DNA from: CAZYFH01 sp965249175
Lineage (GTDB): Bacteria; Acidobacteriota; Vicinamibacteria; Vicinamibacterales; UBA8438
Direction: 5' to 3'
DNA: 64,000 bases
Assembly (NCBI GenBank): GCA_965249175.1
Contig: OZ252227.1
Location: 1,984,001-2,048,000, forward strand
Below the pieces are notes generated by a model, which was not told the DNA's origin, made no database searches, and saw only the letters and a list, made by a program, of their open reading frames with translations. Both the position numbers and the translations under genes were made by a program. Positions 25,290-32,694 of this stretch are shown one piece after another. Numbering within the stretch: position 1 is the stretch's first letter; each line of letters begins with the position of its first letter.

Positions 25290-27245
25290 ATGCGCACTTC
25301 GACCATCAACTACCGAGTCGCCGATTTTCTGAAACGCTTCCCGCCGTTCGAGTTTCTGGACGAGGCGGAGCTGCTCGAACTGGCGAGCCACGGTCGGGTG
25401 AAGATGCACCAGCGGGGAGAGGCGCTGTTCTGGGAGGGGCGTGAGCCCGGCCCGTTCGTGTTCGTTATCCAGCAAGGCACGGTGCGACTGGTCAACGACA
25501 CCGATGACGGGGAGGAGCTCCACGACATTCTCGGAGCCGGCGAGCTCCTCGGGGTGGGACGTTTCCTCGGTCGGGACACCTATCGATACACCGCTCGCGC
25601 GGCCTCCGACGTGGTTGTCTACTGTCTCGAGGCACGCGATCTCGAGCGGATGATCGGCCTCCACAACGACGTGGCGCGCTACCTCGAGGCGACGGGGTCG
25701 GTCCGCGGTCGGCATGGGGGTGCCGGGCGCACGGATGACGCCGGCCCGAGACGGCAGTCATGGATCGAGCAGACCGGTCCGGCGAGACCGCCGTCGTGGA
25801 TCGAGCAGACCGGCCCGGGGGGCACGGTCATCACGCGTCGACTGTCGACCTGCGCTCCCGGGACGACCATCAAGGCCGCGGCGCGACAGATGGCCGCTGA
25901 GGGACAGGACGCGCTGGTGGTCGTCGACGCGGACAGGCTGGCGCTCGGCGTGATCACAACCGCCGACTTTCGAGACCATATCGCCACCGCACGGGTGGCG
26001 CCGGACGCGCGCATCGACGCGATCATGCACGCGGCCCCTCCCACGGCCCCGCCGAATGGCCGTGTCGGCGACTACCTCCTCGTGATGATGCAGGCGGGCG
26101 TCGAGCTGGCGGCGGTCACGGCCGACGGCACGACCCGCACACCGGTCGCGGGGCTCGTCACGAGTCGTGATCTCGTGGTGCGACATGGCGCCGACCCGGC
26201 AGGTCTGGCGCTCGATCTGCGCCGCGCGCCGTCGTTCTCGGAGCTGGCCGGGCTCCACGGTCGGGTTCGCGGTCTCGTCGTCGAGCAGCTCGTCGACGCC
26301 GCCTCCCTGAGCTGGCTGTTGCCGGCCGTGGGTGAGCTGCACGGTGCGCTGGTGCGGCGGGTCGTCGAGCTGGCGACCGCCGACTGTGTCGCCGAGGGAC
26401 TCGCCCCGCTCGAGCTCGACGCCTGCTGGCTCTACTTCGGCAGCGCCGGGCGAGGGGAGCTGCTCACCGCCCACGACCTCGACTACGGACTCGTCTATGC
26501 CGACCCGCCGACGGGCGCCGAAGCACAGGCGCGCGCGCAGGTCGACGCGCTCACCGAGCGGGTGGGCGCCGGTCTTCGCGCGGCTGGGTTCCGCAGGTCC
26601 TCCGGATCGCGTCCGGTCGACCCGCTGTCGTGGTGTCAACCCGTGTCGGTCTGGACGGAGCGCTTCAGTGGTTGGATCCACGACCCCGTGCGGCAACAGA
26701 TCTACCTGGCGCGCGCGCTGTTCGACCTGCGCGCCCTGGCCGGGCCATCGCCGCTCGTCGCGTCGCTCCACCGCCATCTGGCCGCGGAGCTCGACCGGAC
26801 CGACGCCTTCATCCCCGTGCTGGCGAACGACACGCTCGCCAATCAGCCGCCGCTGACCTTCTTCGAGGGGCTCGTGGTCGAGGATGAGGAACGGACCGCG
26901 TCCCATCTGGACATCGCGCGTAGCGCACTCGGTCCGTTGACCGATATCGGGCGGGTGTTCGCCCTCGACGGGATGGACGTCGAGACGGTGTCGACCGACC
27001 GGCGGCTGGAGCAGGCGGCGGCACGACACTCCACGCATCGCGCGGTGCTCGAGGAGGCGGCCGAGGCGTTCCGGATCGTCCTGTTCTATCGGGCGCGGGC
27101 CGGCCTGAGCGCCGGCCATGACGGCGCGCTGATCGATCCCGCCAGCCTGACGCGCTACGAGCGGACGGTGCTGAAGAGCGCGTTTCGCGCGGTGACCGGG
27201 CTTCTCGAGCTGACCGAGCGCCGGTTCCTGCTGGCGCGAACGTGA
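25290..27245 (+). CDS. cNMP-binding / CBS-pair / DUF294 nucleotidyltransferase-like signalling protein
   Basis: A 651-residue cytoplasmic protein. Residues ~10-130 form a cNMP-type domain; its phosphate cassette is degenerate (GELLGVGRFLGRDTYRYTA). Residues ~175-305 are a CBS pair (APGTTIKAAARQMAAEGQDALVVVD, VAGLVTSRDLVV). Residues ~325-465 are a DUF294 nucleotidyltransferase-like domain with YFGSAGRGELLTAHDLDYGLV, a good GS-x-GR-x(5)-HDxD motif like GlnD. Residues ~490-640 are the DUF294 C-terminal helical domain. It overlaps the following exonuclease gene by 4 bases (GTGA). This pairing recurs in many bacteria and is thought to be regulatory; the nucleotide substrate is unknown. Confidence 0.9.
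   Translation: MRTSTINYRVADFLKRFPPFEFLDEAELLELASHGRVKMHQRGEALFWEGREPGPFVFVIQQGTVRLVNDTDDGEELHDILGAGELLGVGRFLGRDTYRYTARAASDVVVYCLEARDLERMIGLHNDVARYLEATGSVRGRHGGAGRTDDAGPRRQSWIEQTGPARPPSWIEQTGPGGTVITRRLSTCAPGTTIKAAARQMAAEGQDALVVVDADRLALGVITTADFRDHIATARVAPDARIDAIMHAAPPTAPPNGRVGDYLLVMMQAGVELAAVTADGTTRTPVAGLVTSRDLVVRHGADPAGLALDLRRAPSFSELAGLHGRVRGLVVEQLVDAASLSWLLPAVGELHGALVRRVVELATADCVAEGLAPLELDACWLYFGSAGRGELLTAHDLDYGLVYADPPTGAEAQARAQVDALTERVGAGLRAAGFRRSSGSRPVDPLSWCQPVSVWTERFSGWIHDPVRQQIYLARALFDLRALAGPSPLVASLHRHLAAELDRTDAFIPVLANDTLANQPPLTFFEGLVVEDEERTASHLDIARSALGPLTDIGRVFALDGMDVETVSTDRRLEQAAARHSTHRAVLEEAAEAFRIVLFYRARAGLSAGHDGALIDPASLTRYERTVLKSAFRAVTGLLELTERRFLLART
25758..25817 (+). repeat. in-frame direct repeat in the linker of the cNMP-CBS-DUF294 gene
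   Basis: Two 24-base copies (25758-25781 and 25794-25817, 22 of 24 identical) lie 36 bases apart and encode SWIEQTGP twice in the linker between the cNMP and CBS domains. The 12-codon period keeps the frame, so this is a recent small tandem duplication. Confidence 0.9.
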
Positions 27246-27919
27246 GCGGGCCAGCTACGACCCAGGTCGTTCGAGCCTACCGAGCGCTGTTCGACGAGCC
27301 GGTGGACGACGCCGTGCCGTGGGACGACATGCGCTTCGTGGCGGTCGACTCGGAAACCACCGGGCTCGACCCGCGACGCGACAGCCTGATCACGATCGGT
27401 GCCGTGGCCGTCGTGGGTGGTGAGATCAGACTCGACGATGCGTTCGAGATCATGATGCCCGTCCGCTATAACACGGCGTCGGTGACTGTGCATGGCATCA
27501 CCGTGGACGAAGCGCGCGACGGGGTGCCCGAGCCCGACGCACTCGAGGCGTTCCTCGCGTATCTCGGAGCCGGCGTCATCGTCGGCCACCACATCCTCCA
27601 CGACATCACGGCGCTCAACGTCGCCTATGACCGGAACTTAGGTCTGGAGCTGCGGAACCGTTTCCTCGACACGATGGATCTGACGCTGCATCTCGACCGG
27701 GACGGCGCGCTGCCCGCAGACGCGCGGATCGACGGGTTCTCGCTCGATCAGCTCTGCCAGCTGTTCGGCGTCGTGCCACACGATCGCCACACGGCCGCGG
27801 GCGATGCGTTCATCACGGCCCAGGTGTTTCAGCGGCTGCTCCGGCTGGCGCACGAGGCGGGGCGACGCTCGATCGGTGCGGTGACGGAGCCGTTTCCGGT
27901 CCCCGAGCGTCGCGCGTGA
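27242..27919 (+). CDS. DnaQ-like 3'-5' exonuclease
   Basis: A 225-residue protein of the DEDDh exonuclease superfamily. The Exo I motif is VAVDSETTGLDPR, Exo II is VGHHILHDITALN (Asp), and Exo III is DRHTAAGDA with the general-base His and the final Asp. The N-terminal 30 residues carry no known domain. It resembles the stand-alone PolC/DnaQ-type exonucleases often encoded beside cNMP-CBS-DUF294 proteins. GTG 27242 overlaps the preceding stop, so translation is coupled. It could act on small nucleic acids or nucleotides rather than as a polymerase proofreader. Confidence 0.9.
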   Translation: MSGPATTQVVRAYRALFDEPVDDAVPWDDMRFVAVDSETTGLDPRRDSLITIGAVAVVGGEIRLDDAFEIMMPVRYNTASVTVHGITVDEARDGVPEPDALEAFLAYLGAGVIVGHHILHDITALNVAYDRNLGLELRNRFLDTMDLTLHLDRDGALPADARIDGFSLDQLCQLFGVVPHDRHTAAGDAFITAQVFQRLLRLAHEAGRRSIGAVTEPFPVPERRA

Positions 27920-27963
27920 GGCGACCCGACCGACCGCACTGGAGTCGTGCCCGGTCGAATCGG

Positions 27964-27969
27964 TAGAAT
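27964..27969 (+). promoter_or_regulatory. -10-like TAGAAT just before the Tat-exported hydrolase
   Basis: TAGAAT lies 8 bases before ATG 27978. A start point 7 bases downstream of the hexamer would give an almost leaderless transcript, and no ribosome site is visible ahead of the ATG, which is consistent. Prediction only. Confidence 0.3.
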
Positions 27970-27977
27970 GTGGGCGC

Positions 27978-28979
27978 ATGGCGACGAGCCGACGAGCGTT
28001 TCTCAAGACGACCGGAGTCGTCGGTGCCGCCGTGGTTGCCGGGCATCGCTCCGAGACCGGCGGGGCCGCCGCGCACACGGCGTCGCGTCAGGCCGTGCAG
28101 ACCGTCCAAACCCCCGTGCTCGAGATCGGCTACGAAGAGCACGGCCCCCGCGCCGGTGTTCCGGTCATCCTGCTACATGGGTTTCCGTACGACGTACGAT
28201 CGTGGGACGGCGCGATACGCCCGCTAGCCGATGCGGGGCATCGGGTGCTCGTGCCGTATCTCCGTGGCTATGGTCCCACGCGGTTTCGCGATTCGTCGGC
28301 GCCCCGGATGGCGGAACAAGCGGCGATCGCCCAGGACGTCGTCGACTTCGCCGATGCGCTCGGCCTCGGGCAGGTGGCGCTCGCCGGGTTCGATTGGGGC
28401 AACCGGGCCGCCTGCATCACGGCCATTCAACATCCCGAGCGGGTGCGCGCACAGGTGGCCATCGGCGGGTATTCCGTGCAGAACACGGTTACGCCGGGAC
28501 GCCCTGCTCCCGCGTCCACGGAGGCGCGGCTCTGGTATCAGTGGTACTTCAACACCGAGCGCGGCAGAGCGGGGCTCGCGGCCAATCGCCGCGACATCTG
28601 CCGGCTTTTGTGGGATACATGGTCGCCCGGATGGCGATACACCGATGAGGCGTTCGACCGCTCGGCGACGTCGTTCGACAATCCCGACTTCGTCGACATC
28701 GTGATTCACTCCTACCGGCACCGGCATGGGAACGCGCCGGGTGAGTCGCGTTTTCTCGAGGCCGAGCGGCGGCTGGCGGAGCGGCCGCCGATCCGCGTGC
28801 CCGCCATCGTGCTGCGGGGGGCCGAGAACGGCTTCGGCCGACCCTCGCCAGATCCGTCGGGCGATCAGGCGAGGTTTACGGCGCTCGTCGCGCGACGGAT
28901 CGTCGACGGGGCGGGGCATGACCTGCCGGCGCACCGGCCGGACGCGGTCGCGATGGCGATGAACGAGCTGCTAGCCTGA
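27978..28979 (+). CDS. Tat-exported epoxide-hydrolase-like alpha/beta hydrolase
   Basis: A 333-residue protein with a twin-arginine signal (MATSRRAFLKTTGVVG). The fold motifs are PVILLHGFPYDVRSWDG, LVPYLRGYGPTRF and the nucleophile elbow LAGFDWGNRAA. Asp rather than Ser is the nucleophile, as in epoxide hydrolases and haloalkane dehalogenases. The catalytic His is in DGAGHDLPAH. The stop codon (28977-28979) coincides with the first base of the insertion-sequence inverted repeat, so its natural 3' end and terminator may have been displaced by that insertion. Confidence 0.87.
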   Translation: MATSRRAFLKTTGVVGAAVVAGHRSETGGAAAHTASRQAVQTVQTPVLEIGYEEHGPRAGVPVILLHGFPYDVRSWDGAIRPLADAGHRVLVPYLRGYGPTRFRDSSAPRMAEQAAIAQDVVDFADALGLGQVALAGFDWGNRAACITAIQHPERVRAQVAIGGYSVQNTVTPGRPAPASTEARLWYQWYFNTERGRAGLAANRRDICRLLWDTWSPGWRYTDEAFDRSATSFDNPDFVDIVIHSYRHRHGNAPGESRFLEAERRLAERPPIRVPAIVLRGAENGFGRPSPDPSGDQARFTALVARRIVDGAGHDLPAHRPDAVAMAMNELLA

Positions 28980-28991
28980 TATGGAATGACC
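28979..28991. repeat. subterminal inverted repeat of the IS, low-coordinate end
   Basis: ATATGGAATGACC is the perfect reverse complement of 30531-30543. It begins at the last base of the hydrolase stop codon. Confidence 0.85.
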
Positions 28992-29037
28992 TCTTGTCAA
29001 ACCCGGACGTTGCCGATGGATGCTGCCGTGGGTGGTC

Positions 29038-29254
29038 GGGCCGCCCAGACGACGAACGACCGAGGGCGCTTCGACGACGAGTCACGCTGATATTCGGTGA
29101 TTACCGCAGTTGCCCACGGCAGCGCACGCATGACAGTGCTTCGTCGGGAGGACGTGCAGTCTAGGAGCGCGAGTTGGGACGGTCGTCCGTATCGCATAGC
29201 TAGCTCGCCGGTCCTCCGAATCGTGCCTCTGATCATTCGCCGTCTGGGCGGCCC
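29038..29254 (-). ncRNA. candidate bridge/seekRNA-type structured RNA of the IS
   Basis: Within the non-coding region downstream of the transposase, 29038-29059 and 29233-29254 are inverted repeats pairing at 20 of 22 positions. The two exceptions are A:C and C:A on the plus strand; on the minus strand (the transposase strand) both become G:U wobbles, giving an unbroken 22-bp helix. This is what selection on an RNA would leave. An additional 11-bp complementary pair (29022-29032 with 29113-29123) lies partly inside. IS110-family transposases are known to use a guide RNA from a non-coding end, and in the IS1111 group it comes from the downstream side, as here. Exact ends are unknown. Confidence 0.5.
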
Positions 29255-29312
29255 GTCCCCGGCCCGCGCGATGTCTCCGTCGATGAATCAGTCCTTCCCC
29301 TGTGACCGATCG

Positions 29313-30418
29313 TTACGCGGTCGGGGGCGGCGCCGGTTGAAGCGCCGCCCAGAGAAACCCAGCCAAGTCCCGTGCCACGGCCACCGCGATGACCGGTGCG
29401 GGTTTGTTCCGCGTCGTCATTTGTCGGAAGCGCCGACACAGCCGCTGTTGCGCCCGGTCGGCGATCGCGATGACCCGCGGTGGCTGCCCTGCCCGGCGGT
29501 GGGCCAGCGCCCGGCCGAGTCCTGGACGATGCCGATAATGCCAGGCGGTTTCGACCAACAGGCGTCGCACCAGCGTGTTCCCCGTCTTCGTGATCCGGCC
29601 GCGCCGGTGTCGCTCGCCACTCGAGTCCTCGCCGGGCACCAACCCCAGATACGCCATCAACGCTGGCGCCGTCTGGAATCGACGGAAGTCATGCAACTCC
29701 GCGAGGATGAGGATGGCCGTCAACGTATCGATGCCGCGGAAGCAGCGCAGCCAGCCGACGGGCGCGCGATACGGCTCGGTCTCCGCGAGCTCCGCCAGGC
29801 GCGCATCGAGCTCGCCCAACCGGGCCGCGAGCTGGTCCATCGCGAGCAGGTAGTCCGCCCCCACGTGGCGCTCGGCCTCGTGCTCCCAGCACAACCCGTC
29901 AATCCACCGCCGGTGCGCCTGTGTCCAGTTGCGCCCGGGATAGTGCAACCCCCGACGCAGCAGCAGCTTCCCCAGGCGATGCCGGCAGCGCTGCCGATCC
30001 ACCCGCGCGTCGTCCCGCGCCCGGCACAAGTCACGCACCGCCTCCTCCGCTGGCGTGGACGGGCACACCTCCGTCAACAGCCCAGCCCGGTGCAGCTCGG
30101 CCAGTTTGCGGGCGTCGCGCCGGTCGGTTTGATCCGCTCGCCCGGCTTCCGGGGCACCAGCGCGGGCGCGATGACCTGACAGCGCAGCCGGGCCCGCTGC
30201 AGCCGTCGTTGCAACGCATAGCCACACGGCCCGGCCTCATAGCAGCACTCGATCTGCCCGGGCGCGGCCCGTTCCAGCTTCCGTCGCAGCCGATCGATCG
30301 TGCGCGGCTCGTTCCGCGCTGTCCACGTCACCGGCGCCGCGGCCGGACCGACCAGCATCGCCACGTGCAGTTCCCGTTTGTGCGCGTCGATCCCAACGTA
30401 AGTGATAGGCTCGTTCAC
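29313..30418 (-). pseudogene. IS110 family transposase, single frameshift
   Basis: DEDD (RuvC-like) transposase. GTG 30418 has AAAGGAG upstream. The N-terminal part reads YVGIDAHKRELHVAML (first Asp) and ECCYEAGPCGYAL (Glu). Near 30140 the frame breaks: PRKPGERIK is followed in another frame by TDRRDARKLAELHRAGLLT (the last two Asp), so one base is missing. The rest is intact: CFRGIDTLTAILILAELHDF, MAYLGLVPGEDSSGERHRRG with the C-terminal Ser, and ITKTGNTLVRRLLVETAW. Apart from the shift, the length (about 368 residues) is normal. A sequencing error is the main alternative to inactivation. Confidence 0.85.
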
Positions 30419-30530
30419 GACCGGCTCCTTTCGTCTGCGGCGCTGACACCGTAAGGGGTTAACCCGCGATCTCGGTGGCAACGCCCACCGTGTCGAGTGC
30501 GTCAGCACCACGACGGTACGATCGCGAGCC

Positions 30531-30543
30531 GGTCATTCCATAT
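30531..30543. repeat. subterminal inverted repeat of the IS, high-coordinate end
   Basis: GGTCATTCCATAT is the reverse complement of 28979-28991. Only three bases (TGT) separate it from the adjacent MITE-like element. Confidence 0.85.
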
Positions 30544-30546
30544 TGT

Positions 30547-30712
30547 CTAGTGTCCTGTAACCGTAATTCGCAACATAATTCCCGGGCGGGGCATCCCGAC
30601 CGGCCGCGGTGCGCCTCGGTCACATAGGTCCACTATGCTTCCTCGTTGCGCCTTGCCAGCCGGGCGCCGCGCGCCAGGACTTATGCAGCGAATTGCGGTT
30701 ACAGGACACTAG
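30547..30712. mobile_element. MITE-like 166-bp element with ~39-bp terminal inverted repeats
   Basis: The first 25 bases (30547-30571) are the reverse complement of the last 25 (30688-30712) with one mismatch; the match extends imperfectly to about 39 bases (34 of 39). Both ends carry CTAG, so a TA or CTAG target duplication is possible. The interior (about 88 bases) has no open frame of note. The element ends 32 bases before the start of the NHL gene at 30745, so it supplies that gene's upstream region and would form a long hairpin if transcribed. The parent transposon is not in the window. Confidence 0.7.
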
Positions 30713-30744
30713 GGGTGTGTGAGACTCAGGAGCGAGGTGGGGTG

Positions 30745-31911
30745 ATGATCAGGAGTTCGAAACGGAACACTGGCGCGCAGGTGCAGCGCGTCCTGCACGT
30801 TGTTCTGGCCGGCGCGATGCTCACGACGTATCTCGCCGGGGACGCCTGGGCCCAGCGCGGCGCGTCGGGTCCCCCCGAGCACGCAGACGTCGATCCGGTC
30901 AACCATCTGCCCAACCCGTACGAGACCTCGCGGAGTTGGGGGACGCTCCCGAACGGACGGACATGGGGATCGGTCAGCGCGGTCCACGTGGACATCGACG
31001 GGCGGCACGTGTGGGCCGGCGACCGCTGCGGCACCAACTCGTGCGCTGAATCCGACGTGGATCCCATCGTCAAGCTGGATCCCGCGGGCAACGTGGTCCA
31101 GAGCTTCGGCGCGGGGCAGATCACGTGGCCTCACGGCATGGACGTCGACCGCGACGGCAACGTCTGGGTGGCGGATGCCCGCGCGCCGAACGCTCGCGAG
31201 CTCGAGCGGACGCCGAACGCGCCGCGCAACGGCCACCAGGTCGTCAAGTTCAGTCCCGAGGGTGAGGTGCTGATGGTGCTCGGCACGCCGGGTGAGCCGG
31301 GCGATCCGCCGACCCATTTCACCGAGCCGAACGACGTGCTGGTCGCTCCCGACGGCAGTATCTTCGTCGGAGAGGCGCACGGCGCCCAGTTTCTCGACGA
31401 GCCGGGACCGAACGCCATCGGCCGCATCTCGAAGTTCTCCCCCGACGGCACGTTGATCAAGAGCTGGGGCAGCTGGGGATACGGGGACGGTCAGTTCCGT
31501 GCACCCCACTCGCTGGCCATGGACTCACAGGGACGTCTGTTTGTCGCCGACCGCGGCAACCGACGAATCCAGATCTTCGACCAGGAGGGGACACACCTCG
31601 ACACCTGGTATCAGTTCAGCCGGATCAGCGGCCTCTTCATCGATGCCAACGACGTCCTGTACGCTATTGACTCGGAGTCGGACGACAACTACAACCCCGG
31701 CGGGTGGCGAAAAGGGCTCAGGGTCGGGAGCGCCCGGACCGGCGAGGTGTGGTACTTCATCCCGGAGCACGTCTCCGAGCGGCCCTCGGGGATGGGTGGC
31801 TACGGGTCGATGGGTGAAGGCGTGACCGCTGACGCCGAGGGCAACGTCATCGCCGGAGAGGTGGGGCCGATCCAGGGGCTCACGAAGTTCATCCCCCGCC
31901 TGATACCGTAG
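30745..31911 (+). CDS. secreted NHL-repeat beta-propeller (peptidylglycine-lyase-like)
   Basis: A 388-residue exported protein (signal ends DAWAQR). NHL strands include WPHGMDVDRDGNVWVADARA, HFTEPNDVLVAPDGSIFVGE, RAPHSLAMDSQGRLFVADRG followed by NRRIQIFDQEG, and SGLFIDANDVLYAIDSE. This is the pattern of secreted bacterial six-bladed propellers similar to peptidyl-alpha-hydroxyglycine lyase. ATG 30745 follows GAGGTGGGG. The MITE-like element lies immediately upstream. A carboxypeptidase-regulatory/TPR gene follows 25 bases after the stop. Confidence 0.85.
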   Translation: MIRSSKRNTGAQVQRVLHVVLAGAMLTTYLAGDAWAQRGASGPPEHADVDPVNHLPNPYETSRSWGTLPNGRTWGSVSAVHVDIDGRHVWAGDRCGTNSCAESDVDPIVKLDPAGNVVQSFGAGQITWPHGMDVDRDGNVWVADARAPNARELERTPNAPRNGHQVVKFSPEGEVLMVLGTPGEPGDPPTHFTEPNDVLVAPDGSIFVGEAHGAQFLDEPGPNAIGRISKFSPDGTLIKSWGSWGYGDGQFRAPHSLAMDSQGRLFVADRGNRRIQIFDQEGTHLDTWYQFSRISGLFIDANDVLYAIDSESDDNYNPGGWRKGLRVGSARTGEVWYFIPEHVSERPSGMGGYGSMGEGVTADAEGNVIAGEVGPIQGLTKFIPRLIP

Positions 31912-31936
31912 GCCGTATAGGGAACAGGAGCTGTTC

Positions 31937-32611
31937 ATGGTTCTGCGAGGTCGCGCCGCTGTTCAACAAGCATTCGTTACCGCACTCCTCGTCGGAGCGG
32001 TGGCCGTGTCCGCCGTCGCGCAGGAAGGGGGGCGCATCGTCGGGATCGTCGTCGACCAGGACGGCAGCCCAATCGAGGGCGCCGCCATCACCGCCACTGC
32101 GGTCGGCCTGACCGAGGAACAACCCTCCGCGGGGTTCGAGGCCACGACCGGGGCGGACGGACGCTTCGGGATCATCGGGCTCGCGAGCGGACGCTGGCAC
32201 TTCACGGCCGAGGCCGAGCGGTATCAACCGGTCGAAGGACCGTGGCAGGTCACGCAGGGTCGCAACATCCCGATTCGGTTCGCTCTCGAGGCCGACCTGG
32301 TGCGCCCGCCGGCGCCCTCCAGCGGCGTGCTCGCTGGCCTGCCGGCCGATGAGCTCGAGGCGGCGATCGACGCCGCCAATGCGCTATTTGACGGTGGCGA
32401 TTTCGACGCCGCGATCGACGGTTATCAAGCAGTGCTCGAACGCGCGCCGCTGCTGACAAGCCTGCATCTGCAGATCGGGCACGCCTACCGGGAGAAGCAA
32501 GATGTCGAGCGGGCCCTCGAGGCGTATCGCGCCGTCCCCGCGGATCAGCCGTCGGGTGAGGCGGCGCAGGCGGCGATCGCCGCGCTGGAGTCCGGCGCCT
32601 CGAGGCGGTAG
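31937..32611 (+). CDS. exported carboxypeptidase-regulatory-like / TPR protein
   Basis: A 224-residue exported protein (signal ends VSAVAQ). Residues ~33-115 are a carboxypeptidase regulatory-like (CarboxypepD_reg) Ig-type domain: GRIVGIVVDQDGSPIEGAAI and GRFGIIGLASGRWHFTAEA. Residues ~140-222 hold two TPR-like helical pairs (AANALFDGGDFDAAIDGYQAVL, QIGHAYREKQDVERALEAYRAV). This architecture is common in Acidobacteria and suggests a periplasmic scaffolding role. AGGAG at 31926-31930 sets the start. Confidence 0.85.
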   Translation: MVLRGRAAVQQAFVTALLVGAVAVSAVAQEGGRIVGIVVDQDGSPIEGAAITATAVGLTEEQPSAGFEATTGADGRFGIIGLASGRWHFTAEAERYQPVEGPWQVTQGRNIPIRFALEADLVRPPAPSSGVLAGLPADELEAAIDAANALFDGGDFDAAIDGYQAVLERAPLLTSLHLQIGHAYREKQDVERALEAYRAVPADQPSGEAAQAAIAALESGASRR

Positions 32612-32694
32612 CGGACGCGAGTTCGAACGCGAGCCGCTGGCGTTGACGCTGCAGGTCATCCGGGCCGTAGCGCCCGCGGCGAGTGGCCGGCGAT

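Larger units (their letters stand above)
28975..30546 (-). mobile_element. IS110 family (IS1111-like) insertion sequence, probably inactive
   Basis: The element holds one transposase (29313-30418, minus, frameshifted), a long non-coding stretch downstream of it (28992-29312) and a short one upstream (30419-30530). A perfect 13-bp inverted repeat (28979-28991 and 30531-30543) lies a few bases inside each end. Subterminal inverted repeats and the long downstream non-coding region are features of the IS1111 group within IS110. End positions are estimated: CTAG occurs just outside each end (28971-28974 and 30547-30550). No CRISPR, integron or second mobile gene accompanies it. Confidence 0.75.

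Noticed and set aside
25758..27119. 453-codon minus-strand frame antisense to the cNMP-CBS-DUF294 gene
   Set aside because: Shadow frame; the plus-strand domains are unambiguous.
30125..30145. Programmed -1 frameshifting to join the two transposase parts
   Set aside because: The local sequence (ATC AAA CCG) is not a good slippery heptamer, and IS110 transposases are normally single-frame; loss of one base explains it more simply.
29097..30179. Plus-strand open frame across the transposase
   Set aside because: Antisense to conserved IS110 transposase motifs; Pro/Arg-rich without domain.
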